A DNA stretch of 64,000 nt from Leuctra nigra (Eukaryota > Arthropoda > Insecta > Plecoptera > Leuctridae), in the NCBI GenBank assembly GCA_934045905.1, contig OW203768.1:32393060-32457059 (forward strand), given 5' to 3'. A model generated the notes under the pieces. The model was not told the DNA's origin and did not search any database. It saw only the letters and a program-made list of their open reading frames with translations. This document shows positions 53,660-64,000 of this stretch, piece by piece. Made by a program: the position numbers and the translations under genes. How positions within the stretch are numbered: position 1 is the stretch's first letter; each line of letters starts with the position of its first letter.

Positions 53660-54825
53660 CTAATCACAATATTTTCTGATCAAGGTATAATAGAGAGCAA
53701 CCCTTGAACAACGCTTGCTGACGAATTGACTGATCGTGACAATTGACTTGACCCTCACGGAACTGCCGATCTCAATGGCAACTCGATTCTAAATCTTGAT
53801 ATTTTTTTTTTCAAAACAAACCGAAACAATAATTAAATATAAATGGATCTGTTCAGTGAAGAATTAACCCAAAGTGGCAGTTTCCAAATTAATGTACTTA
53901 CTTAGAATATTGAAAACAACAACTGAAAAAGTTGTGAACGAATCTAAACGAATCCTAATTTTGAATCCGAAATCATACCCAAATGAGTTAATTATACGAA
54001 ACAAATACGCAACATAACAAATTACAGCACAATAAAAGATTTCCAACATTAAAAAATATGTGCTAAGAAAACACGGGACACACTATCAAGTTTATGAAAG
54101 CAGAGTGAAGAGCATTTCTGTCGTTGTCTGACTACTCTCACGTGACCTTACTTTCCTCACTGCTATTTGGTCACGATCGAAAAAGCACAAAGTATACTTG
54201 AAGCCCATGGTCAAGACTGAATGGTAGAATTTAATGCGATTTTATTCAGGTCCTCACATAATAAGATTCAACCTGATTATATAAATATACGCATCTCTGC
54301 AGAAATCACAACAATACAATTTTGATTCCTAAATGGAACCTACTGTCAGTTTTCAATATACTCAAATCATTTTCAAAATGCGATGTGACGTAAGGAGGTA
54401 CACTCGAGAAAAATTTCCAATATCAGAAAATTCTCTTGCGCCCCCTCCACCCACCCTACACAACATTCTCAACCCCCAAAATAACATCTAATTACATTTA
54501 AATGTTGCTTTTCAAGTGGTTCTATTGAGTCAAGGTCCACAGAGTTGAATTGTATTTTCTTCACTGCCAATGGATTCACGGCTCCCTGAAGTTTCAAAGT
54601 TTCGAAAAAAGTGTGTTTTTCCATGATATTGTGCATTCCATGTAATAACTCTCGAAATACTCAGCGGATTCGATTGAAATTGTGTGCACTTTATTTGGCT
54701 CGAAATTATCTATACAGGAAGAGTCCGGGTTTGATTGAAAATGGGCTAAAATGACGATTTCTATAGAGGTCTGTCGTAACGCAAATTCCGAGCTCAAGGT
54801 CAAAACTGTGCATTAATAGTAAAGG
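53660..54825. other. Unannotated AT-rich spacer
   Basis: No gene or repeat family recognised. Confidence 0.4.
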
Positions 54826-54962
54826 ATCCTCCCAACATTTGCCTGTCGACTGAGGGAATACCACGAAAAAAACCCAGTCAGGAAGGACGGCCACGGGAAT
54901 CGAAGCCGGGCCTCCGGAAAACAAGTTCAGAGCGTTACCGCACTTAGCTAACCTGTTCCGTC
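54826..54962 (-). mobile_element. SINE-A copy with full tRNA-like head
   Basis: On the minus strand GGTTAGCTAAGTGCGGTAAC supplies an A-box region and GGCTTCGATTCCC the B box, followed by GGCCGTCCTTCCTGACTGGG. Shows that the family head is a tRNA-like Pol III promoter. Confidence 0.75.
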
Positions 54963-54982
54963 AATCCCTTGTATATTCATTC

Positions 54983-55095
54983 AGTGTTGGGTAAGTTCCT
55001 CAAAAAAAGGAACTAGTTCCAGTTCCAAGTTCCTTTCAAATAAAGGAACTGGAAAGTTACCAGTAAGGAACTAAGTTCCTTTAAGTTACATTGCC
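54983..55095. repeat. Possible hAT end with GGAACT repeats
   Basis: CAGTGTTGGGTAAGTTCC resembles a common hAT terminal sequence and is followed by many GGAACT/AGTTCC words to 55090. No matching right end (TTACCCAACACTG) was found nearby. Confidence 0.4.
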
Positions 55096-55694
55096 CTCCA
55101 AAAACAACCCGGATTTTTTTAAATTACCCTTCTCTAAATTGAGTGAGCAAAGCGATCAAGCAGTATATTTTCAGAAATCAGGTAAATTAAGAAAGACACA
55201 AAAATAGGTCACTTTCGTTATAAATTCTGTTTAAATCATGTCATAAGATACTATATCGTTTAAATAAACATCTACATACTTATTATTTAATCTATGTATA
55301 TGATTGCACTACTCCCAGGGAAAAAGGGGGTAAGTCATTGTCATGGCATCAATTCAAAGTGGAGAACTTAATTAGGTGTTTATGACGTTGCATTTAGCAC
55401 ACTTATAAAATACAATTTATTCATGGAGTTATTTATTCATAACTGGGAAATAGGAGTTAAGTTGCTGACTTGTCTGCTTGTTCCCCGTAGACATCTGATT
55501 ATTTTCAACTGTCCGGTTACGCGCAAACCCAATTTTCAATAGGAATAAATTGTCTGCATGTACCTGGTTTTACTGTAAATGAAAAATATGAGCTCACTTT
55601 ATAGGAAAAGAGACCTGACTCGTTTTGACCAAAAATTGACTTACCCGCTTATTCCCCGCGAGTAGTGATTGGATGTCACGGTAATCACTACTTT

Positions 55695-55950
55695 AATGAC
55701 GGAACAGGTTGGAGGCCCGGGTTCGATTCCCGCGGCCGTCCTTCCTGACTGGGTTTTTTCGTGGTTTTCCCTCAGTCGACAGGCAGATTCTGGGAAGGTA
55801 CCCTACTAATAGGACACGACCGCCTCCTTCCCACATTCCATCCTTTCCTACTCTTCATCATCATCTCCCAATCATCATCATATCATTCATCCGTCGCCAT
55901 TAGCCTCGCTGCAGAACAGTGCGACGTTAAGCCCCAGACAAAAAAACTAC
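55695..55950 (+). mobile_element. SINE-A, near-complete plus copy
   Basis: GGAACAGGTTGGAGGCCCGG, B box GGTTCGATTCCC, then the whole body to CAGTGCGACGTTAAGCCCCAG and a short A-rich tail (ACAAAAAAAC). The A box is lost. Confidence 0.82.
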
Positions 55951-56515
55951 TTTAATGTATCAACGTCAAATTTCAGTGAGATCACAGAAATAATCTGACA
56001 TACAAACGCCACGAGTCAAATTCCAAAAGAGTGGAATGGACACAATACATTTCCTTATAAGTATACCACGAAATAGTGGAAAAAGAAAATACACAAAAAA
56101 CTTTATTCCTATCCTATGAGTAAATAATTTGCTTGAAAAACTGTCCCTTTGAGGATTTTAAGCAAACGCATAAATATGTCAGGAAACAGAAACTGTTTGC
56201 GTGGATTCTCTTTCCCCAGAAAATATAATAGAAACAATAAATAAAGGAAATGCGTGGAAGTTTATGTTTCATGACCTGAGCTCCGTCGTCCATGATTCAG
56301 TGCTCTTAATAAGAATCTCAACACAAACAAATGATTTCATCTTCACATAGCTGAGCCAGAACTCATCCCTCTGCATTGGACTCATTACACATCTTCTTCG
56401 TCTGGTCCTCGCCGCCCACCATTGACCCTCGCGACCCACACCTGATGAGGTCTCATCTTTGATTGGTGTGTCCAAGACCGAGCTGTGATTGGTCACCCTC
56501 CCCCCCCCCCCCTCT
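55951..56515. other. Spacer upstream of the predicted promoter
   Basis: AT-rich then GC-rich from about 56400. C-run at 56499-56510. No repeat or gene recognised. Confidence 0.4.
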
Positions 56516-56530
56516 CACCTGCGGCGTCGG

Positions 56531-56563
56531 TATAGATCGAGCAGCGCCGCGGCGCTTGCAGTT
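56531..56563 (+). promoter_or_regulatory. Predicted core promoter (TATA + initiator)
   Basis: TATAGA at 56531 and TGCAGTTG with A at 56560 as likely +1 give a 29-bp TATA-to-start spacing, the usual distance. The surroundings are GC-rich in an AT-rich region, and a strong donor follows. Gene served is unknown; it should be transcribed rightward. Confidence 0.5.
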
Positions 56564-56631
56564 GAGTCCGACGCCTGAGCGAGAGAGCACCGCGTTTCCA
56601 GAGCACTCCAGAGCACTCAGTCACAGAGCAG
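56560..56631 (+). other. Predicted non-coding first exon
   Basis: About 72 bp from the initiator to GAGCAG|GTAAGT (donor at 56632). Contains the duplicated CCAGAGCACT. No ATG in it, so a 5' UTR exon with coding exons beyond a long intron or outside the window. Confidence 0.45.
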
Positions 56632-59600
56632 GTAAGTTTCAGATGACAAGAGATAGAGATACTTTCTTAATGGTACATGTTATAAAGCCAATACGAATAT
56701 AATTGTAATAAGTAAATATGAATTATTGATGAATTGTTTATAACTAAGAAATAAAGAAGTTATGTTGAAAGTACGGCACCTCCACCAAACTATTATGTAG
56801 GACAAAGCTTGATTCTCAAAAGAAATTTTACAATTATTTGCATATCAAACATATTGATTGCTGTTTTGCATTAAATAATATAAATATATTTCCTACCTTT
56901 GTTTCGTAGAGTTCAAAATGTTTAAAATGAATAAGGTACAGCAAAACTGAACTTTGAATTTCTAAAAGTTGAATTTATAAAGAATTATGCTGATTTAAAC
57001 AAAACATATCGTTCTGGCCCTTTGAAAAGGAAATGTATACATTTCCTTTTCAAAGAAAACTAACTTCAAGGAAAAGTTGTCATGCAGCAATTTTTACCTA
57101 GAGTTTTGGCTTCCAACGCAGGCATTAGATACTTATAATTTTGTATTCAATTCACAAACTGTAAAAAAGTATCCCCTTTGCAGGCATACATCTACATAGT
57201 TATAAATATAATTTTGTAATCTTTCTGAACATCACCTGAAACCTCACGTTTCCCTTGACACCGAAACAGAAAACTCTCTACTGAATTTTCATGAAAAGCT
57301 TCCCAAATTGCGTCTTCTGTCGACGAATTTATGTGCGTCTTATGACAAGTTCATGTAATTCCCTTGGCGCAAGCATAAAGCACAAGCATAAAGCGCAAGC
57401 TTTCATCCTTGCGTCGTGCGTTGCGGTAAGCTCGCACTACGTCACGATATGAACGACGGTAACTTAGGCTTAGTCGCAAGCATAACGCCACGTTTTATGG
57501 CACCACACTTAAGAAGATATGAAAAAATGTATAAACATTTTTAGAGAAGAATAAAGTGTTGAAACGTAAGATGATTTTGCCGACGGGCATTTTGTAAGTT
57601 GAATTGAGTAAGGCGTAATGAATAATGTAGAGACCTCAACTTTGATTAACATGTCTTTGATCTTTATAAAGTAAAGAAGAAATGATCCAAAACTCGATCC
57701 TCACTCTTTTACAGATCTTTGTGGTTGAATTACTATTTCGTATTTTTTTATTAGCTCTTCTACAAAAAGGTAAAACACTACATATATGTAATGCTGTGTT
57801 TAAAAGTTAAGACACGTCTTTCGTGGATAAAAAATGAAGCAGTCTCAAAACCACTAGGGGTTTCAACATATCCGGAAAAATATTATTTAACAAAGCGCTG
57901 GTGACAGTTAAACTATATTGTATCGTTGTAACGAGAATCGAATATAATGTTCGTGACAGAAGTACTGATGAAACTCAGAGAATTAAATATTTACTATTGA
58001 AACTCTTTTGAAATGTGTGAAAACATACATTTCTGGCCGTGAAACGTAGGAACATTACGCTGCTTTTCCAAGTATACCAATTTGTGGAAACTATTATTAC
58101 TTTTACAACACTACAGATATAATGAAGCTTTTACGATTTGAGATTATAACTGTGTTATTTTTGGATCCCTCAAAGCAATCTAAAATAAGTGTGAAATAAA
58201 AATAATGCGTAAATCAATGAACTTAGTTCATAAATAGAACTTATAATTTAGTACTAGAACTTCTCCTGTCTGTCTCCACTTTTCACCAATATTTTCCACA
58301 CAAACGGATAGCAGTTCATATTTTCATGCAGTTTGAACTGCTTTTCTATTTTGGTCGTAATAGTACTGAAAAGTGGGACAGGCGAACAGACCTATTGTGA
58401 ACTATCATTTTGCGATGGAGAGCAACATACTCCTTTTCTGGGCCAAACTTTAGTATCATTCTTTAACGAGAAACGTAAATGTCCACACAATTTACACAAC
58501 ACGCACAATAGTGAGTTTCATCACAGAATTATGGTCACAATATGTAAAATTTTAGAGAAATTTCGTTGTTCACATTTAAAAGTATTATTATAATCATTCG
58601 ATTTGAAGTTTCGAGGAATCACGAACTTCACATAATATTTGTCTGAACTTCCAAAGCTTCAAAACGGAGAAACAATCATGACTCTCCTATTTCATCATTA
58701 CGGTTCCGAAGAATTCAACGACTTTACTAGAACCAGAGCTTGGGGGAGTAAGATAACAATGCCCACAAATAACGATCACCAGTTTAAATATATAGGTTCA
58801 TTCTGTAATATTATACAACATTAACTAAACTAACTCTGGAATGTAGGTTTATTGATTGCAATGTTGGTTATAATAACGTACCTACACGGTACATAATTAC
58901 TAACTTTATTACAAGTCCTGTATACTCAAAACATAATGTCGTCTTTAGTAATCTTGAAGCAATGTGAATTAAATAATCATTTTGCAAAGATTAGAAATGG
59001 AAAGAAGAAAGCATACCTAATCTTTGTCTTGGTATAATTTTCAATAAATCTCCGCCAATGTGCACGGAATGCAACGAACTTCAGAGTTCCAAGTGCGTGG
59101 GTGAGGTAACGAGGAAATGTGATGAGAGAAACCGCAGGAGTCGAGGCAATGTGGTCCAAAGTATCAACATAATGTCTCATCACAAAGATACAGAGAATAT
59201 TCCGAGAAGATTTCATCCAAACAAGTTGTTTCATCTACAAAACAGAGATGAACATTTGACGAAGAAATTGCCCTTCGGAGAACTTGTAAGTTCAAAGAAA
59301 GATTGAAGATGATGATCTGGGGGGGGGGGGGGGGTCCAGTATGTGGAAATATAGATGCAATGTTGAAATGTACATCAATGATAACATGAACGTACTGGCC
59401 TGTTGAAAAACAATGTTGATATTATGTAAATGATAAAATACTTTCTTCGTTTGAAGTGTGGTGTACGGTCTAACGATTTACGAGACTTTTGTAGAAAGAG
59501 CAAACACGGGTAGCCATACTCTCATGCAAACCGCTTTGAAGTAGTATGGTAGTAGTATGCACTTTATACGACCAGGAGAAGGGAAGTTGAATTTATCGAA

Positions 59601-59750
59601 AAGGACTGCATAGGACTGCTTATAAATAGTCAACTTTGAAGTCCGGTGATTGGGTTGACTTCGGACAATATTGAAACATAAATACCACCACGAAATGGCG
59701 ACTTTTATGTCGATGTTCTTCCTCTGCCTCGCGTATCTGTTGCACCAACT
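56632..59750 (+). other. Probable long first intron, no exons recognised
   Basis: AT-rich. A 36-bp perfect palindrome lies at 57020-57055 and a G-run near 59320. Short open frames (58333, 58639, 59058) lack splice context or family features. Confidence 0.4.
57020..57055. repeat. 36-bp perfect palindrome
   Basis: CTTTGAAAAGGAAATGTA followed directly by its reverse complement, no loop. Confidence 0.95.
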
Positions 59751-59754
59751 TGCG

Positions 59755-60085
59755 TGGGATATACGTGGGGGATACGTGGGGGATACGTGGGGGATACGTG
59801 TGGGATACGTGGGGGATATTAGTGGGGCATACGATATGTGGGATATACGATGCGTGGGATATACGTGGGGGATACGTGTGGGATACGTGGGGGATATCCG
59901 TGTGGGATACGTGGGGATACGTGGGGAATACGTGGGGGATACGTGGGGGATACGTGGGGGATACGTGGGGGATACGTGGGGAATATGAGTGGGGCATACG
60001 ATATGTGGGATATACGATGCGTGGGATATACGTGGGGGATACGTGGGGGATATGAGTGGTGCATACGATGTGTGGGATATGTGTG
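59755..60085 (+). repeat. 11-bp GTGGGGGATAC minisatellite with higher-order block
   Basis: About 330 bp of units GTGGGGGATAC or variants (GTGTGGGATAC). A composite block, GAGTGGGGCATACGATATGT and on to GATGCGTGGGATATACG, occurs near 59820 and again near 59990. Open in many frames; not coding. Confidence 0.92.
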
Positions 60086-60554
60086 GGTGTTATTTTGCAT
60101 GGCTTCATTGTTTTACATCAAAAATTAAAAAAATATATTTTCAATCATGTTTTATACCTATGTCAACTCAATGTACTAAATTAATTACTCTCGGTTAACT
60201 AAGATTGACAGCCGTTCTGACATGGTATAACAAGATGGTCGCGCAACAATGAGAAATCATTCCCTTCTGGGATACAATAGGAAATAAGTTATTAGAACCT
60301 TTTTTATACACCCATATTCTCTTCAGTTTCGTCAGAAATATTTTCTTACACCTCATTTCCTTATCTATTCGACGAATAACGTCTGGCCGATAGAACTCAT
60401 AATTGAGTTATTCTCAGGTTACGTCTTCGGACTTGGTGAAGTACAAGAATGCAGAGTAAATGACAAAAGCTCACTCTGAAGCTTTCGTCGAGATGACTTT
60501 GACCTTTCGACGTAATTGAGTTACGTCACTTAATCAGAAGAACAACATAACTCT

Positions 60555-60600
60555 GATGGTTTGCCGGGCGAGTGGACTGCCAACTGAACTATTCGACTGA
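60555..60600 (-). mobile_element. SINE-B remnant
   Basis: TTTGCCGGGCGAGTGGACTG-CCAACTGAACTATTCGA is a decayed match to the SINE-B tRNA-like core in the minus orientation. Confidence 0.5.
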
Positions 60601-60630
60601 AGTATCTTGACATTTGAGAAATACTTAGTA

Positions 60631-61502
60631 CACACTCAAAAATAACCGCACCGAAACCGCTCCGATCGGTGCCCCAGTTTGACCGCACACATTCGGAGTA
60701 ATATCAAGATTTTCAGGCGGTGCAATAATTATTTATAAAATCCTGCACCGATTCGCGGTACAACTATAATAGCACCGGGCAGCGGAGTAATATTGATTGA
60801 CTAGTATTTACTCTGATCGGTGTAACTTTTCTATCAAATTACTCCACTTCGGTGTACAATAACTACATCGATAGGTTCAGCAAAATTATAAAATCAATCC
60901 ATTTGTGATGTATTTTGTCATTGTGAAGTGAAGATAATAAAAGATAAAAAAAAAGAAAATAAACATTTTTCCTAACATGTAATAATATATCTATAATTTT
61001 TATAAAATTTCTTATATCATTAGGCAGATTTTGGAAATAATATAACTTCTAAAAAGTGTAATAAAATGAGTTTGACGACTTCTAGCGTATTCTGTTGGCA
61101 ACTAGAGAAATTAACGAGACAATGACGACACAGTGATGACGCACTGGCCGGTGCTATAAATCATCCCTATTTTACTCCGACCTGGTGCGATTATGAATGA
61201 AATGTACTCCGTTGTGGAGTAATCAGCGGAGTACATCTGAATGTGCACCAAACAATTACACCGTGTACAGTACTTTTTGGCGGTGTCATTGGAATTCGAA
61301 TAGAAAAATCACACCAGTATTACACCGATATTACTCCGAATGTGTGCGAATCAAGAGGTGCAATTTATTCTCAATTTATTTCACACATTTCATGTTACAC
61401 CGTCGCACCGTTCAAGATTTTGTCAATTTCGCACACGTTTGGTGCGAAAATTCGACCACTACGGTCAATATTACACCGTTTTCACAATTATTTCTGAGTG
61501 TG
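60631..61502. mobile_element. TA-flanked inverted-repeat element, 872 bp
   Basis: CACACTCAAAAATAA at the left and, reverse-complemented, CACACTCAGAAATAA at the right, each preceded by TA (60629-60630, 61503-61504). The interior carries many TTACACCG, TTACTCCG and GGTGCG words. No transposase frame; Tc1/mariner-like target suggests that superfamily. Confidence 0.72.
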
Positions 61503-61655
61503 TATAAAAACAAGAGTGGACGTAGAAACTTTCCTGATAGCTCAATATATTCACATTGATTTTATCACATTTTCCACGGTCTACCGATCTATAACTTCTA
61601 CAGTTTATAGTCGTATTGCGCCCGTCCTTATTGACAGATTTTTTCGTTAGAAGCA

Positions 61656-61760
61656 AAAGCTGGGAAAGATCCTTACTAGGAGACTAATAGACTACGACCT
61701 CCTCCTTCCCACCTCCAATCTACACGTTTCTTCATCGTCATCTCCCAATCAATATTCGCA
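61656..61760 (+). mobile_element. SINE-A diverged fragment
   Basis: CTGGGAAAGATCCTTACTAG, GACCTCCTCCTTCCCACCTC and CATCGTCATCTCCCAATCA follow the SINE-A body order. Confidence 0.55.
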
Positions 61761-64000
61761 TTTCAATTTTTTTTAAATCGTTAACGTGGCGCGATCTCTA
61801 GATATATAGCAATTTTTTTAAATTACTATTTCAAAAACTTTCCAATAATGAGTTTTCAGTTTTAGGTCATCAGAGAATGAACAAAACTTTAACATAGGAT
61901 GTTGGAAAATCATTTCGAATTTGGTTTATAACTTTTAAAACAGCGCACGTTGGTATTGTTTTACCAGAAAAAAAGAAATAATTTTTTGTTCAAATCTAAC
62001 TGCACAAAAAATTAGATCTTCATAATAACTTAACAATTACACGATTCTCTTTTTTTAATTTTTCAGGGATTGTATAAATTATGTAGATCTGACACTATGC
62101 CACGAGTGATCGCGCAACCTTACACTAATATTATACTAGTTTTTAATAGGAGTTAATATTACATTTTATATTAAGAATTATTTTATAAATTTGTAATATT
62201 ACCTATCAATTAATATTATAATCACAGATTATTGTATTTAATAATCTGAAGAAGCAATTTCTCATTTCTCAATTCTTACTAGATTATTCTTTCTAGTATG
62301 TAAACGATTAGGGGTGGAAGAAAATATCTTCTATCCAGTTTTTCAGTAACGTTTACTTACGTTTTATTTCTACTTTTATATTCACGACAAAGCTTCCTCA
62401 TCAATGAACAATTCCACTTTACTTCTCGCTCCTGCAACACTTTGAGTGACGAGAACAGCGCCATGATTGTGCCGTGGGAATTGTCATAACTAATTACCTC
62501 GTTAATTAGTAAGCTCATCAATTAGTGATCTCGAGTGAACGCCTCCGCCATTTTAATATAAACACAACTCATCGTCAGTGACATTGTCTCTGTGAGATTC
62601 CCGCTCGTGAGTTGAACTCAATTAAGTTTGATTCAATGTGAAAGTAAGATACAATTCTAATTGCAATTAGCAGATTCAATCAAGCTTTTTGAGAACTATT
62701 CACTGTTTTAGTGATGTTTATTTTACACGGTTTTGCAACAACTTCAAGGAATGACGATTGATGAATGATTAAATTCTGTGTGAATTCAGCCGTAATCACA
62801 GTTAGCATGAGAAATCCCTTGTTGTTGGCAATGTCACCATCTTGATGGCAACGAATTACTGTGATGCTGTGCTTTGTTTGATAGTTTTAATGGTAATCTG
62901 GGTTGTAGGCTGCGGAGAAATCTTTAATACGAAGAGGAATCACTGACATTACAAAAAGGCCGGTCTTATTCGCACCCATTTATAAGTTAAATCTGACCCG
63001 TCAACGTGCCAATATAATATCAATCCTCGGGGGGAAACTTAATTTTTTTACATTACTGATATAAAATAAAAAGAAGCTTAGAAAAAATCGGAAAATCTGT
63101 CCAAAATTTGTCTGCCATTATTAGTTCTATGAAAAGTTCTGTGTTGATGACGTCTTAGGGGAAGAAGATCTTCGACATTATATTCTCTCGCGCGGTGGGT
63201 GACACCTCGCTCCACCGTGTGACAACATTACATCCATCAGCGCACTCTGGCGCCTGGTCGTCCAACCAGCTAATAGCTCCCCCGCGTCGCAGGGGAGGGG
63301 AGGGGGAGGTAATTAGCAGGTGTCTGCAACAGGTACTACATTGTCAGGAACATCAACCTGCTGACGTCATCATAGAGATAGGGTTCACTCGCCAAGCAGA
63401 TTACATGTTGGATGTTGCAATGTTGCAGATGTGCTACTCAATTCTACTTTAGAATGTTATGCTTTGATATGAAAAAATCGGTATTGCAAGAATATAAAAT
63501 ACCTTGTGTACACATAACGAGAGAAATGGAATGGACAGGGCAGGGAATTGCTCAATTATTTTCAATTGGCGTAATTAGCTAGACACATTCAGTCGACTTG
63601 ACGCATTAATATACTCGACCAAATAACAAATTAGAAAATGATAAAAGTGTTCATTGAAAAGTTAATTTACTTTTACATAAAATATGGGTGGCATTACATT
63701 CTGTACTTCAGAGATAGAAGGGCCGTAGTCCATTTTCTCGATTTTGTTTTGCACACTTATCTTATGGTGTAATGAAATCCACGTTTGAATGATATCAACT
63801 GAAGTGTATTGACTTTTTATATTGAGTTATACACTGTACTGTATAGTGTACTTCACTATGTTTTTATACTGTATACACAATGACTTACATTGAAATGGAC
63901 TTCCGATCTTCTGCCTTTGGGTACAGAATTGTTGTCTTTAGTTTTCATCAACCCATTGTCTAAAATGTGATGAATTTTCTCATGATATGACTGTTGTAAT
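61761..64000. other. Right-hand 2.2 kb, no features
   Basis: AT-rich throughout with a GC-rich patch at 63180-63310. No exon, RNA gene or repeat family recognised. Confidence 0.4.

Noticed and set aside
59620..60128. 162-aa His/Pro/Tyr-rich frame and overlapping frames
   Set aside because: Read-through of the GTGGGGGATAC minisatellite on both strands, no start or splice context.
62553..62580. Second TATA/TCAGT promoter pair
   Set aside because: The spacing of about 18 bp is too short for a TATA-initiator pair.

Overview
This window is arthropod (almost certainly insect) nuclear DNA. Genes are split by GT-AG introns, coding exons are GC-rich, introns and spacers are AT-rich, and about half of the sequence is transposon-derived. 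The serine protease at the left edge matches insect filzig-type proteases. The order cannot be fixed from sequence alone; a hemipteran is my low-confidence guess. No bacterial operon, CRISPR array or viral gene was seen.

Layout. 3-8816 (+): the 3' part of a filzig-like mosaic serine protease. It has three Thr/Pro-rich spacer exons, then four exons coding a complete S1 domain with R|IVGG activation site and intact His, Asp and Ser. Its introns hold a SINE, a 288-bp x3 tandem array, a foldback MITE, a tRNA-like SINE and a 12-copy E-box minisatellite that runs into the last splice acceptor. 11619-13502 (-): a two-exon, 371-aa coiled-coil protein with an N-terminal DUF4485-like region, convergent with the protease. 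17494-25609 (-): six exons of an acid (lysosomal/gastric type) lipase with all catalytic residues; its first exon or exons were not found. 39446-42802: a probably intact pogo-class DNA transposon encoding a 676-aa DDE transposase with a C-terminal PHD-like finger. 56531-56631 (+): a likely core promoter and non-coding first exon. The rest is intergenic or intronic repeat.

The most unusual content is a five-copy family of non-coding elements, called HPE here (14622-17449, 20081-22432, 22435-23770, 25898-29405, 31273-33264). One end begins CCCAGAAAAAACACTCC and folds back on itself. The other ends in a GTGGAGCG/CGCTCCAC hairpin followed by CTAG. Both ends carry GACTTGGC motifs, and the body carries arrays of about 118 bp, each unit with an ETS-like plus full CRE site (CCGGAAGTGACGTCA). 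Three copies sit in or just beside the lipase gene, and one supplies its likely 3' UTR and poly(A) signal. Terminal hairpins, head-to-tail adjacency and lack of coding capacity suggest a Helitron/HINE-like non-autonomous element, but the ends do not fit canonical Helitrons and the class is open.

Other mobile DNA includes a TTAA-flanked piggyBac-like element, a hAT MITE with 8-bp TSD, a TA-flanked 872-bp element, a TTA-flanked 134-bp MITE, several foldback MITEs, at least three tRNA-derived repeat families and several nested insertions that give filled/empty-site comparisons inside the window. All coordinates were derived by reading, so splice sites are predictions and copy counts are by eye.
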